Shown: positions 1 to 11,812 of the stretch, one piece after another
How the letters are laid out: the number at the start of each line of letters is the position of its first letter
Numbering within the stretch: position 1 is the first letter of the stretch
Assembly (NCBI GenBank): GCA_036346225.1
Contig: JARFIW010000453.1
Location: forward strand, 1,178,001-1,242,000
Origin: Platerodrilus igneus
Lineage: Eukaryota; Arthropoda; Insecta; Coleoptera; Lycidae
Length of the DNA stretch: 64,000 nucleotides
Direction: 5' to 3'
Notes under the pieces: generated by a model
What the model was told of the DNA's origin: nothing
Databases searched by the model: none
What the model saw: only the letters and a program-made list of their open reading frames with translations
Program-made: the position numbers and the translations under genes

Positions 1-1839
1 AAATTTTATTACCTTGTATCTAAGTGCACTGAAGTACATTCATGTTAGCACGTAAATAACAAACTATTTTGAATCACTAAAATATACGAGCAAACTTTAA
101 ATTATTTTATCAAACTAAAATGCACTGTTTAACATCTTCAATCAAGTCGCGGATGTAAGAGCTTTTAACGCATCGAATAGTCAAAAGTCTAAGAGGCCGA
201 AATTCATATTACCACCGGTATATATAGCGAATAGCTGGCACGTCGCTTTTGTCCTCAAAACAGACAATTCTTAAGAATTTCTCATGCTATGTTCCCAGTC
301 CTTCGCTCGCGCGTCGGTTTTTACGAATTTTTCACTCGCCCCATTTAAATCACAGAAATTCTTACACGGCACGCAAACATGTCCGAGAAAAACTAATTAA
401 TTTTGTACAGAAATCGTTGTTTCTACCTCTGATATTTGCATCCTATTTTCAACCAATTGTGACCCTCGTGACGTTGCTTAAATCACGCCTTTTACTATAT
501 GTGTCTTTGCTTGACGCATTTTCTCTTTCCTTTTCTAACCTGTTCGTATTGGTGCAAATTGATATTCTTTATTATCGATTATATTTTAGTCCATGTGGAC
601 TATCTGGGTTAAATAACCCCGTATCGCACCTTCTCGTGAATATTAAGCCCCGGTTTCGCCAAGATTCTTTGTAAATTAATTATCTGCAAAATTTTCGCCG
701 AATGAGCTTTTTAAATAAACCCTGTTTTGTATTTCGTGCTAAAGCATCTGACCGTTTCCAATATCCTTAGAATCGACATGTTTATCTAAACAAATTAAAC
801 TGAAATTGCCTTTTAAAATACGCAGGTGTGTTCAAACATCCTACTTCTAACTAACACTTCTAGGATTTGCATTTTATTGGGCTTTTACAAGTTTCTATAG
901 ATATTATCTGTACGTTTTGTTCAATACCGGTTACTTGAAATAGAATTAATTAAGATAAATTTTGCACGCAATTTCCATTTGTTTAGGAATAATTACATTA
1001 CACGCAGAGCTTTTTAATACTGCTTCTTTTGATATAAAGCGTCTTGTACATGATTTAAATCTCTTATGTTTAATGAAACTAATAAATTTTTATGCTTCAC
1101 GGTTTTAATAACGCGTATTATCTAATAATATTCATTATACACGGTGATTAAAATTATTTGATGTGATTATTTAATTTTCTACCCTGGTTTAAATATGAGT
1201 AATATATATATTTGATTGGTATTTCTTGAACTTCTTTTATATACTAATACTCGAAAGTTTGTTTCTTGGGAAAAAGGTCTAAATAAATAAAAAAAAATTT
1301 ACATTATATGTGTGTTAATCAGACGTATCGACCGTCGCTAGATGGTCTTTATCAATGATGTTTTTTTTCCCCTATAATACAATACATGTACATTATATCT
1401 TAACAAATATCTACAATGCTTACCCATAAACGGATTTTTATATATTTATAACGTAGTTTAAATTAAGCTATTCACTAATTGATATGGTACGGTTACTACA
1501 ATCTAATTTATTTAATTTAAAATTGTACAAAACATTTACGTCACAAATTAAAATACTGTTTTTCTGTATAAATTATGTACACCTTGATGCGAGTTGCTAA
1601 ACTCTTTGTCAAAATTTAAAATTCGAACTTTTTAGTTAACATGTATATTAAAATGTTTAGTACAGAGTTTGATTGAAGACTAATGCTTGATTTATTGGAG
1701 TTTCTATTTTTTATCACTGGATAAAGACACTTTTTACAAACAGGTTAAAATCGTAATACTTTCTATAATTATGAATATCTGTCTTATTGAGTAAATTTAA
1801 CTTTATGTATAAATATATATATCCATACGCTTATTTATT

Positions 1840-1840
<1 letters not shown>
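1..1840. other. Unassigned AT-rich DNA
   Basis: No recognisable gene. A 141-codon open frame at 249-674 (+) follows a TATA-like stretch near 220-228, but its translation resembles no family I know and its base composition is like the flanks. I treat it as chance. The rest is AT-rich intergenic or intronic sequence with many stops in all frames. Confidence 0.4.

Positions 1841-1841
<1 letters not shown>

Positions 1842-1874
<33 letters not shown>
1842..1874. repeat. (AT)n microsatellite
   Basis: About 33 bases of uninterrupted AT dinucleotides, followed by an imperfect tail of TATG/TATA-like repeats. The short open frame that runs through it (1,787-1,975) is repeat-driven and not a gene. Confidence 0.9.
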
Positions 1875-1876
<2 letters not shown>

Positions 1877-2054
1877 GTATATGTATTCATGTGTACATAC
1901 CTCTACGCATACACATACGTTTACTCACTCTATCTCGCCTCCATATATACAAGACAAACACCTTTTCCTGATTAATTTTATGCATTTTTATTTTAGTAGA
2001 TAATAATATATTTTACTTAATTTGCTAATATCTATTTTATCATTTACTGATGTT

Positions 2055-3815
2055 GGATGTTTAATAATATACACCATCTCTAGGAATTCTCGAATTTTTG
2101 GTTTGCTTCTGTTTTAAAATTGTTGTTTTGTTGAATTCGAATTTATGCTGGGCTTGTTTTTCATGTTTGGTTAGAGCAGTTTGGTTAGTTTTATCATATT
2201 TATGACCATTTATTCTTTTTTCTAAATGCTGTATACTTTGCCCAATGTATACACAATTGCAATTCTGTTGACACGGAATCTTATAGATGATGTGTGTTTT
2301 TTTATTCTTAGGAGTGTTATCCGTTAATTTACTAAAACAACTTTTTGTTAAATTGTATCCCTTGTGTGCAATTTTTATATTATGTTTTATTAATAATTTT
2401 TGTAGATTTTCGGATAAATTTTGTACATACGGTATTGGTGCATATTTTATTATTGATTTATTTTTGGTATTGTTGATGAAGTCTGTGTTATAGTGTATAT
2501 TAATTTGTTTTTTAAATATCCGTTCAATTAAATTTAATGGGTAATTATTTTCTCGTAATGCGTTTTTAGCTTTCTTCATTGCTTCCCATCTATATTCAGG
2601 GTCTGATAGTTTAATTGCCCTATCCGCTAGTCCTATTACGACAGACTTTTTCTGGGAGATAGGATGTTGGGAGTAATAGTTAAGGTATCTTCCGACCAAG
2701 TGTTTTTAGTGTACCATGATGTTTTAATATGATGGTTTATCGGGTGCAATGTCATATCTAGAAAGTTAAGTTTATTATCTTTTTCTACTTCAATTGTGAA
2801 TTGAATCTTTTTGTGAAAACTGTTAAAAAGTTTAATTATATAATTGCATTTATCTTGTGGAATTGCACAAACACAGTCATCCGCGTACCGGAAAAAGAAA
2901 GGTAGTGGGAAATTTATTTGTTTTATTATATTTTCCTCCAGTTCTTCAAAAACCATTTGTGCCACCACACAAGACAGCGCTAAACCCATAGCACAACCGT
3001 TTACTTGCTTATATACCTGATCTCTGTATGTAAAATAAGTTGAGGTTAATATTATTTCTGTTGTTTTATGAATTCTTTTGGGGTATATTTGTATATGTTT
3101 TAATTTCTACCCACTTTTTTCTATTAGTTGTATAACTAACTCTATTGGTACATTTGTATATAATGATGTTACATCTAACGATATCAGAATATAGTCATCC
3201 GGTATAGTAACTTGTTTAATATTTTCTTTGAATTGCCAAGAGTCTTTAATATAGAATTTGTTTTTATATTTCACGTTTTGAGAATATCTTTATAAAGTTT
3301 GCAAGTTTATTAAGGGGTGATTGTATTGTGGAAATGATTGGTGTCATGGGCATACCATCTTTGTGTAGTTTTGGTAACCCATAAAGCTTGGGTGGCAACG
3401 CGTTATTTATTATTAATTTTTTACACTCTTTGCGGAAATATATCCTTTTTTCCCAATTTTTCACAAAGTCATTGTTCATTTTTTGAAGTGTGTTGGTAGG
3501 GTTTTGTTTGACTAATTCATACGTTGATTTTTCTTGAAGTAGTTCTAAAATTCTGTTATTGTATGTTTGATTAGTCATCATAACTGTTTTGTTAGATTTA
3601 TCAGGTTTTAATACAATTAGGTCGGGATTTTGTTTTAAAAAGGCCTTAGTTTTTTTTATTTTTTTGTTATCAGATTTACCTACAGATAAAAAAGATGAAA
3701 TTAGAGCAGTATGTTGCAATGTTATTACAAATCATAAAAGTAAATTCAATACAACGAAGAATAGGGAAGACATAAGAAACAGATATATACAGCCTAAAAT
3801 TTGTGTAAATTGCTT
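2055..3815 (-). pseudogene. Penelope-like element: reverse transcriptase plus GIY-YIG endonuclease, frameshifted
   Basis: Read on the minus strand, three overlapping-frame pieces give a Penelope-type protein in the expected order. The N-terminal part (3,264-3,719) has the family block GLPKLHKDGMPMTPIIST. The middle (about 2,990-3,260) retains LDVTSLYTNVP, with the first catalytic Asp, and VNGCAMGLALS. The block at 2,636-2,989 has FRYADD, the catalytic YxDD box, near 2,875-2,892. The C-terminal piece (2,061-2,699) has CVYIGQSIQHLEKRINGHK, which fits the GIY-YIG endonuclease that Penelope elements carry after the RT. Frame changes near 3,260, 2,990 and 2,690 break the reading frame, so this copy is dead, but the domain set is nearly complete. 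The extreme N-terminus beyond 3,720 is not clear and the copy may be 5'-truncated. Family assignment is from motif order; catalytic inactivity is inferred from the frameshifts. Confidence 0.9.
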
Positions 3816-3941
3816 TTTTTTATAATTTCTACAATAAATAATCGATATATTAAACTTTGTCACACTAATGTGTTGTCCTGTATATATGCTAAATTTTTGG
3901 TTCCTAAAAAATCTAATATTTTGTTTTGTTTTTCAGAATAG

Positions 3942-4720
3942 AGGCTCGTGAATTATATTTCGAGATAAATCACTCTTATAAAAAACCAACTGTTACTGGA
4001 AACCGCATTGTGAATTTGCAATATGTATTAAGTTGATCCATAGATCTGCAATACCGACATTCCCAAATTTGTACTGGTGGAAAACTATATCTGAAAGAGG
4101 ATGTAACAGAGGGTTAGGTCTAGTAAGCTGCCTTATGTTTGCTTGTACAATGTGTGTTAAGATATACAAGCATTACACTGAAGATATTTCGCAAAAATCA
4201 AAAATTAATTATGGATTTGTTTGGGGTACTCTGGCAACTGGCAGTACACATGTCCATTCTCAGTAACTATTTTCAGTTATAGATATACCTCCCATGACAC
4301 TCTACCAATTTAAAAAAATTGAAGCTGAATCAGGCACTGTAAGAAAATCTAATTGTTTAATATCTTACTTGACAGTTTGTTTAGGTATGGAAGGACACTC
4401 TTATGAAAGATTTGGAAGAAAATGGAAAAGTAGAGTTAGAGTTGAGACAAAACCTTGATGTCGATTCAAATGGAAATTCTGTCAAATCCTGTTAGCGATA
4501 GATAGATGGATGTTAAACGGACATATGACTTTAATTATTCATTGCAGTTGGCGACTTTTGTTGATGAGAAAGTCGCTGGGTTACTTATTAGTGCTAAATA
4601 CAGAGAAACTTTATTCACAAAGTAGGTTTGGTACAATTTTCTATCTGAACATAATTTTTTCATGATATATTTCTAGATTGGGAACATTGGTATTTGTGGA
4701 GTAGCGATCAGGTGGGGTAT
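3942..4720 (+). pseudogene. Decayed multi-exon transposon-type gene (WGTLATGS family)
   Basis: A splice-acceptor-like tract ends in TTTTTCAG at 3,939-3,940, followed by a broken reading frame. The piece at 4,215-4,330 reads FVWGTLATGSTHVHSQ, then LFSVIDIPPMTLYQFKKIE after one stop. It continues into LEENGKVELE and VDSNGNSV near 4,410-4,490 and FVDEKVAGLL near 4,558. I recognise this order from a large, poorly named group of arthropod repeat-encoded proteins (WG..A/TG near the N-terminus, then a conserved 'D.NG' segment, then a D.G(C/W) core). I believe it is linked to a transposon but cannot name the superfamily with certainty. A GT-AG intron of about 54 bases appears at 4,624-4,677. Several stops and frameshifts show decay. 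Medium confidence in the family, high confidence that it is not functional. Confidence 0.5.
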
Positions 4721-4971
4721 CTAGTGTACTTCGAAATTGAATCACGCCTATGAAAAAGAAGGTATATTGGCCCCTTTACAAGGAGCAAACCAAATATGAT
4801 CAAACGTTGAAAGACGATAAGGAATATAATGAATCCACTTGGATACTGCATCCTGTGAAACGATGTATGTACGAGACAGATGCTGAATATTAATACAACT
4901 TGTAGAACATCCTCAACAACGATTGGTCTATACTAATCTTACAATTGAAAAAGCTGTTGTCGGAAGCTAGT

Positions 4972-5570
4972 TTTGTCATTATTTAATTTAATTCAAAATA
5001 CTTGTTGTTGTTTAGTTTTTGGACTAAAAAAATTTGATCATGTATTGCATAAGATAAAAGAGTTGCACTGGTTAAATATGAATAACTGCAGGAAACATCA
5101 TTTGTTATGTTTTGTTCATAAAATAATTATAAATGACTTCAGAGGATATTGCTAATAATTAATGACACGTTTCAAAGTGCATTGCATCAATATTAGACAC
5201 ACTATAAAACTTTAACAATTCCCAAGCAACTGACTGTTATGTTTCAGAGAAGATTCATCTATAATGCTGTTTCTACTTATAATGCAATTCCAGATGGATA
5301 TAAAAATCGTTTTTACTTTTACTGCATTCAAGGTTCAAATCAGGGCGCATATTTTGAATAAGTAGTAACACGGCCTAATTGTATATTTTTCAATTATTGT
5401 GTAATTATTCATTTGCTTCGCAAATTTTCCTTGTAGAGATATGTAGTGGTTTATGCAGGTTTTGTGTAAGAGTAGTCTATGACTAAACTTGACCTGCATG
5501 GATCTACAAATATGTCTTATATACTAATATTTAATATAATATTAACAACAATAAAGTCAATTTCAATTCG
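4972..5570 (+). mobile_element. 5'-truncated LINE (CR1/Jockey-like), C-terminal end and 3' tail
   Basis: The plus-strand translation contains CCCLVFGLKKFDHVLHKIKE, HWLNMNNCRKHHLLCFVHKI, then after frame changes CINIRHT, a 'YNA..' block and a final KVQIRAHILNK followed by a stop at about 5,360. This order (LVFGLRKYDH, a RRKLHL block, NTRHT, then a short basic end) is the usual C-terminus of CR1/Jockey-type non-LTR retrotransposons. About 200 bases of 3' UTR follow, with AATAAAG near 5,551. Only the last ~130 codons of ORF2 remain, which is typical of 5'-truncated LINE insertions. Target duplications were not identified. Confidence 0.7.
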
Positions 5571-8089
5571 AAAGCTGTTCGTATATTTATTACTAAACAT
5601 TTATCTATTGACCTTAAAATGTGGGGTTTAAAAAATATTATTTAAAAATGCCTGTTATTCCCTTCTTTTCACCAATAGTTTTATATCATTTACATTGCTA
5701 CGTATTGTGTAAAACAGTGTTCCTTTTAAGTTTTTGGTTGGTAATGACTTACTGTTCAAAAATACCTATATACACATTATTGTAAATGTTACAACAATTG
5801 AACCTATTTTTATTTTCTTAGTTATTCATTAAAAATAAAACATTTGTAATAATTTTGTTTTAATAAAGCACACTTTACAGGTAACAACTCAAAGTTTTTT
5901 TGTATTGGAAATACCTTTTTCGATATTAGCATTTGATGAAAAATATTAAACCAAAGACCCCAAATATTCTATTAGTTTGAAATATTTATTGAAATAAACG
6001 TTTAGTCGTTTTTGACAGAGTCAATTTAATGTAACAAAATAGCTATTTTTTGACAGAATAAACCAAAAAGAATTCTTTTATGGTTTATTTCTAATGCCTA
6101 AAGTTAGGTATAGTTTCGTAAATTGTTTAATCCTAAATAAACTTTTGCACTTTTATTTTTAATGTAGCCTAAAATATATTTCATAATTAGTGGGAGTTTT
6201 GAAGTTTATTGTTTATTATAATAATTTTTTGCCGGCAGCACAATTTGAGAAAATGTCATTATCACATCTATTTGATGTTACATGTGAACTTTGTATGACC
6301 AAAAAATGACGGAAGTCTGCTACGTGGGGGTAAAGAATGGGAACACTAATAAGTTGCCTATATATTTAAAGCTGATTTTGAAAATATAATTACCATTGCG
6401 GACCCCTGGTGAAGATACACAAGACAATGAACGTCCCCAAAGTAAAGTGTAAAATGATGTAAGAAAAATTATCGTTTTTTGAGAACGTCCTCTCCCAGAT
6501 AGTTCAAATTTGTAAATCATCTTGCTGAGTACCAAACTCGCAACCTAATTTGTAACAAAATGTATCCTATTTCCCTGCGATGGTTCCACTAAGATATTTT
6601 AATAAACATTACTCTTGCTAACATGATGCATTTGCTTATATTGAATATTGTAGAATATCTAGTTACGTTTTGGGATACGGCACACTACCCTTTTTTTAAA
6701 AACTATTATAACATAGTATAAGCTTCACAAAGTAACACTGCTGTAATAATTTACTTATCGCTTGCAAACATAAACATGGAAGTTTACAAAGAACCATGGA
6801 TGATGTTGAGGTTATGTCATTTTTGGCTTCATAAATATTCGCAATTAATCCAACCATTATTATATTACACTTATCAAAAGGTAATTCACCATATATTATT
6901 AGTTTACTTCATTTCAATGCGACAAAAACAAAGTCCAAAATAATTCAATTTGAAATACTCTGCTTTTAAACCTTATTCTGCACATCATTAACAGTGTTAT
7001 CTTCGGAGAAAGTAGTGAACAATTTCTATTAAAATGGCGTACAATTAATGTAATAATTCAATAAAATCCATTCAGTACACTACGACTATCATGATCAATA
7101 TTTTTGATATTTTTTTTAACAGAACGATTATATATGTATTCTGCTATCCACCAAATGCTTTTTTTATATACAAGTTGATTCTGTCAGATGTAGTAACTAA
7201 AATAAAGTAAGTGAATTTTAACAGCTATTTCTTGCTTATTACTCCACTTTAGAAAAAAAAGCAAACCTTCGTTAGAAAGTACAAAGTTTTGTGAGTCTAA
7301 TGATGAAGTTACATTTTGCATATTTTCAATCCAACAAAAGTTATTTACCAAACAGAATAACCTGTTTTTGATAGATTTTAGGCAGCCAACCATACATCCA
7401 CAAATTTTCATTGTGTACCAATATATGCTTAAAGTTTTAGTCCTTCCCTTAATTATCTATTATTAATCGACTTTTTATTGTAGTAATTTATAATTAAAAA
7501 AAACCAGGCAGGACACTTCGAAAATTATTAATTTTTTGTAATTGTAGACGCCCAGTTTCTTTTTGTGACTTGGCTAGGTAAGGTTTAGTAATTGTTACAA
7601 GAAACTATTTATCATACAAGTAAAGTTCACTGCCAAAAAGTATAAAAAGAAACCTCACCAGAAAGAAAACAGTCAATACCAGACAAAATTTAATTAAACA
7701 AAATAAAAAGAAATAAAAAAAATTGATAAAAGAACTAGGGAACAAACACAATTCATAAAAGAAACGAAAAAGCAGATAACGAAAACTACAAATTCAGGAA
7801 ATTTCAGTCGAGGCGTAAATAGAAAACGGAGTAACAAACAATTTTTTACGAAATTCCGGATTTTGAAAAAGCAAAACACGTGCAAACACAATGCTGAATA
7901 CAAATCAAGCAAGAAATTCTTGAGGAATAAGAAAAAGTGTATCGTACAACAGGCTATTTTATACGAAAAAACTTTTACCAAAGACAGAGTTCAACAAACC
8001 ATTAATAAAATAGGAAAAGAAAAATCCCAGACAAAAGTAATATTCCAAGTGAAGTTCTAATCTAAAAAAAAGGCAGAACCCATAAAAAA
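5571..8089. other. Unassigned AT-rich DNA
   Basis: No gene recognised. Short open frames on both strands (for example 6,320-6,535, 7,184-7,411 and 7,694-7,981, all minus) are low-complexity, hydrophobic or T-rich, and do not resemble a family. The stretch from about 7,640 to 8,089 is A-rich on the plus strand and could be the decayed upstream part of the LINE remnant that follows. Confidence 0.4.
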
Positions 8090-8345
8090 TGTTCTTAACC
8101 AATCCGAAAGAACAATTCGATCTAGATGTATGGTAAACAGCTATTTTAACTACAATCTTAAAGAAGGGAAATAATGCGGCAATTCCATAAAACAAATTAA
8201 TAAGTCTTCTGTACTCTTTGTCAAAACTTTTAGAATTCCCAATAAACGAACACCGACAGATACATTTAGAAGAAAATGATATATGCCCTATAACACGAAT
8301 TGGATTCAGACAGAGACTAGACACATTAAAACAAGATGAAAATCT
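8090..8345 (+). pseudogene. Decayed non-LTR reverse transcriptase fragment
   Basis: In one plus frame the segment at about 8,190-8,311 reads LISLLYSLSKLLEFPINE, then HLEENDICPITRIGFRQ. This lines up with the fingers region of Jockey/CR1-type RTs, normally close to PISLLP.LSKI.E..I..R, then a DEQFGFR-type motif. No catalytic palm motif can be found downstream and stops occur on both sides. It is a short fossil, and the assignment rests on this one block. Confidence 0.5.
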
Positions 8346-9050
8346 AGCGCAGAACCTCGAATAAGCACAAAGAAACATATACAACAAATAACAATTTTAT
8401 TAATATAGTTAAAGCAAATGGAAGGACGACTTAGTACACAAAATGAATACTATGGGAACATTACAATATCTACTCAACTTAAAAGAAAGTTTCTTAGAAA
8501 ACAAAGATTACAGTTACAATTAAAAACACCATATCTGCTTATAGGAAGCAATTGAAAGAGTGCCCCAGAGATAATGGCCACAAATAATCGTCGATTGATT
8601 GTTATTATTTGTCCTACTTGGCAGCCGCTTTTATTCTACCCTTCCTCAATCTTATGAAATTTCAGCTGAGTAAATATTTCATTAAGTAAGCTTAAGTATT
8701 ATAATTATTTCAATACAAGAAAGATTCAGACCAAAGCCTAATGTAAAATTTAGTAGTATTTCATCCTATCTTATTGTCATAGGTTACTTAGTTTCTATGA
8801 ACATATATGATCTGTTTTTAAGTTCAATTTTTTTAGTGGAGCGATTCTTTAATTTCATTAATCAACGACTGACGGATTTAATATAGAATTCTGTAATATT
8901 TTTATATTAGTTTTGAAGAACTTTAAATATTAAAAAATTGGGTATTTTAATATTTTTACACGTTTTTAATTTAACTAAGCGAACGCGAACGTATGAAATA
9001 TATATTGTTATAATTTATGTATTTGTTTTAATATTTAAATATACTTTAGT
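8346..9050. other. Unassigned intergenic DNA upstream of U6
   Basis: No gene or repeat recognised. It is AT-rich with stops in all frames. The last part leads into the U6 promoter. Confidence 0.4.
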
Positions 9051-9054
9051 TGAA

Positions 9055-9097
9055 AATATTCTCCCCAACGATGTGGTTCCACTGTGTTATATATATA
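9055..9097 (+). promoter_or_regulatory. Candidate U6 Pol III promoter: PSE-like element and TATA box
   Basis: A TATA tract (ttatatatata) lies at 9,087-9,097, which is -34 to -24 from the U6 start. That is the correct place for the TATA box that directs an insect U6 gene to RNA polymerase III. Just upstream, at about 9,055-9,080 (-66 to -41), the stretch tattctccccaacg resembles the insect proximal sequence element A, whose core is close to TTCYCAACTG. The TATA call is strong. The PSE call is by resemblance and position only. Confidence 0.65.
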
Positions 9098-9120
9098 CGC
9101 TTATAGGTTTAACACCTATC

Positions 9121-9137
9121 GTACTCGCTTCGGCGGT

Positions 9138-9177
<40 letters not shown>

Positions 9178-9227
9178 GGCCCCTGCGCAAGGATGACACG
9201 CAAAATCGTGAAGCGTTCCACATTTTT
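9121..9227 (+). ncRNA. U6: U6 spliceosomal snRNA
   Basis: The sequence is a full-length U6 snRNA of about 107 nucleotides. It contains the conserved CATATACTAAAATTGGAACG, then the invariant ACAGAGA box (pairs with the 5' splice site), the AGATTAGCATGG segment, CCCCTGCGCAAGGATGACAC (U6 internal stem-loop) and the 3' block AAAATCGTGAAGCGTTCCAC, which matches the insect form rather than the vertebrate form at the AAAATCGTG position. The 5' stem is GTACT...GGTAC instead of the usual GTGCT/AGCAC or GTTCT/AGAAC, and pairing is kept. A run of seven T at 9,223-9,229 is the Pol III terminator. An upstream TATA box and PSE-like motif are present. The intact core, compensated stem and external promoter argue for an active gene rather than a processed pseudogene. 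Confidence 0.96.
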
Positions 9228-9229
9228 TT
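9223..9229 (+). terminator. Pol III T-run terminator of U6
   Basis: Seven consecutive T directly after the GTTCCACA 3' end of U6, as expected for RNA polymerase III termination. Confidence 0.9.
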
Positions 9230-9699
9230 ATTGCCAAATTTTAAAAAACACGATTCTTTTATTTACAAGCGCCTTTCCATTTTTTTAAACTTAACCTTAG
9301 ATTTCGAATAAACTAATTTTAATTTACGTTTAAGTTTGTTCCTGTAGTATTAGGCAAGATTTCAAAACGAAAACTAAAATCAATAGTAATGTAAGTATTA
9401 TATTAAATAATCTATTGGAATCAGATTTTTATGTTATGAAAAAGGATGTTTTGAAGATGTGTTGTATTAACAATATGTCAAAAGTTGTCTTGATGCCAGT
9501 AGGAGCTGATTTCATATGAATTTGATGCCCTGAGTATAAATATGGTATTAGTGTTTGCGTAGAAACTGAAATTTCTAACATAAATATTTTAGTGGAGTAT
9601 ACGTTACATTATTTTAAGTTAAATCAAGGAATCAAATAAAGAAACTAAAACCTGAATTTTTATTAATATGTTATACAAATATTATTATATACAAAGATA

Positions 9700-10280
9700 C
9701 AGGAAAAAGTCAATGATGAAACCAACTAGTCACTGAACCCTTTGGAAGCTTCCTTTCCGTGACATTTTTGAATATATTTTGGAGCAGTCCCTTTTTAAAC
9801 TACAGCAGTAATCTGCCGTCATGTGTATATCTCATCTTTCTTGGTAGCGGTCCTCCATAGTGGTAATATTCTGGCGAAATCCTTTACTTTTTTCGTCACT
9901 GGTGTCTCTTAAATGTTCAGGAAAACGGTTTAAGCGGTCTAAATACTGCATCTTAATACTCATCCTATACCCAAGGGATTTGAAACTGGTATGCATCTTG
10001 TTCACCAGTTCAACAGTTTGTCCAGAAAATTTCAGACACCTGCAACAAATAGAGTGTATGCTTTTCGCTCAGCCATATTCATCGAATTTACGAAGGCAGG
10101 ATCCTTAATGAGTTGTCTTTTTTGTGGGCTGTCAAATATTGCTGCTTTAATTTTTTCTGTACTCAACTGAGGCAATTTTTTCCTTATATAAGCAAAGCAT
10201 GATATGTTCTTATTAAGAGCCTTTACAAAGTGCTTCGTAAGGTCCAATTTGATATGCAATTGTGGAAAGATGATTTTCAA
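9700..10280 (-). pseudogene. Fossil of an unnamed repeat-encoded arthropod protein family
   Basis: On the minus strand the N-terminal piece (10,032-10,280) reads KIIFPQLHIKLDLTKHFVKA, followed by a segment on parsing an internal domain (QLSTEKIKAAIFDSPQKRQL). A frame change leads to KMHTSFKSLGYRMSIKMQYL, then RLNRFPEHLRDTSDEKSKGF, RQNITTMEDRYQER, one stop, and MTADYCCSLKRDC. I recognise this order (LPPLHIKLG..K.FVKAL; L...LGC.MS.K.H.L..HL; FPENLG..SDE.GERFHQDI; ME.RYQG.W; ML.DYCW.L.R) from many uncharacterised arthropod proteins that occur in high copy number. I do not know the biochemical function. The frame breaks at about 10,030 and the in-frame TGA near 9,830 make this copy non-functional. 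Confidence 0.7.
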
Positions 10281-10289
10281 TCATTTAAC

Positions 10290-11812
10290 TAAAGGGTCGT
10301 TAATAATATATTTTTCCCCACATCCACGTTTTCTCTATTGTCACTCTTTTTTAACCCGGTAGTGCGTTTGACTTTGCAAGTGTCATATATGTGATTTAGA
10401 AGTGTAATTTGTGTAGTTAGAACTGCACGTTGAAAAACCACTGATCTAAAAACGTAGAGCAGATAGAGAAAAACTGATTTCATATTTAGAATTAGCACTA
10501 CAAGTAAGGCTGAAATCCGTTCTAAAATCCCAGGCACCAACAAAAATTTTTTTTTTTTTGGTTTGTGTAGTAGATCCCGATTAGCCTATCTGTTGAAAAC
10601 GTAGAACACTTAGGGTGGGTAGCAGTATCGATACATAATACTTAATTTTATTAATCCCTATAAATACATCCTATTGTAATTTGGTTGACCCATCATTTAT
10701 TGTTTATGTAAAAATTTGAACTGCACATTTTTGTCATATTTTCACTTACTATGATTAACAGGTGTTTGGATGGTTATTTCTCACAGACATTTAATCCAAA
10801 GGTGCGTACCGCACTATTATTATTAAAATTTAGCTTAATAGTTGTAGTAACTTTGAGCAAATTAACTGTGTTTCCTTTTCTACATACAAAATCAATTTCC
10901 TTTTGTTTATAAAAGTTGGAGATCTTTTTTATTTCTTAAAGTAAACGAAATTTGTATTTTTTAAGCGTATCATACTTAATTAGAAACAAACTGATAAACA
11001 AGTTTGAGCATGAGTAGACATTGGTTAAAGTTGCTCTTTTACTTTCGTTCAAGGAAACCTGTTTGTAGGTGTTGCTTACATTATTATGGATTATGTTGTT
11101 ATGGTAAAAATGAATTTTGAATTGCTCGGGGGGGGGGGGAGCTTCGTGACAATTTTAAAGGTGCACAGGTTAACTTTTAGTAACGTGCGAGTGGATTCTT
11201 ATGACAAAATGATAAGAATCTATAATAAAAATTTAAAATGTACAATGGCCAAAATAGAAACCTACTTTACAACTACTTACCTTGAAAGGCTTTACTAATT
11301 ACCAAAATTAAGGAGAACCAAACCGTTATATCCTAGCATTACTGTCGATATACTGTCTACCTGGAAGAAGACAGTTATTCTGGGCTCTACTTGCTTTCAA
11401 TTCCAAACTCTCAACACTTCAGCTGTTGCCTTTCGTATTCATGCCTTAATAACACTTTCTTTAACGTTTTATCAAACTAAAACAATTGTAAAAAAATACA
11501 GGTCCTTTATATAAATCAGCAGATTAAACACACGCCTTACGGTAAGATAACTAAATAGTAAAAAGTGTTACCCATCTGTCTTTACTGCCACATGTACAAC
11601 ATCTTGAATAAAGTTAGTTGAGGTGCTTGAACCAATGAAGTAAAACTGCCAAGTTCACCACTGTCTAAATAGTAAAAATTGGGAACTTTTCAGACCGAGA
11701 AAATGTTGGAACTAATTAGGACTCCTCGCATCATCAATTGTAAACAAAACTCAAGTTGTTTAAAAGTTACAGGTGTAGACGATAGGTAAGCATTCCAGTA
11801 ATTCTATGCCAC
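10290..11812. other. Unassigned DNA left of the BEL element
   Basis: No gene recognised. A homopolymer of 12 G lies at 11,128-11,139, which is unusual in this AT-rich setting. The minus-strand open frame at 10,289-10,543 continues from the fossil at 9.7-10.28 kb but carries no motif I know. Other short frames are not convincing. Confidence 0.4.

Noticed and set aside
249..674. 141-codon open frame downstream of a TATA-like sequence
   Set aside because: Composition and residue pattern are not protein-like in any way I recognise, and no splice or poly(A) context supports a gene.
1787..1975. Tyr/Ile-rich open frame
   Set aside because: Produced by the (AT)n microsatellite.
7694..7981. Hydrophobic minus-strand 95-codon frame
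   Set aside because: It is antisense to an A-rich stretch; Phe/Leu content is explained by T-richness.
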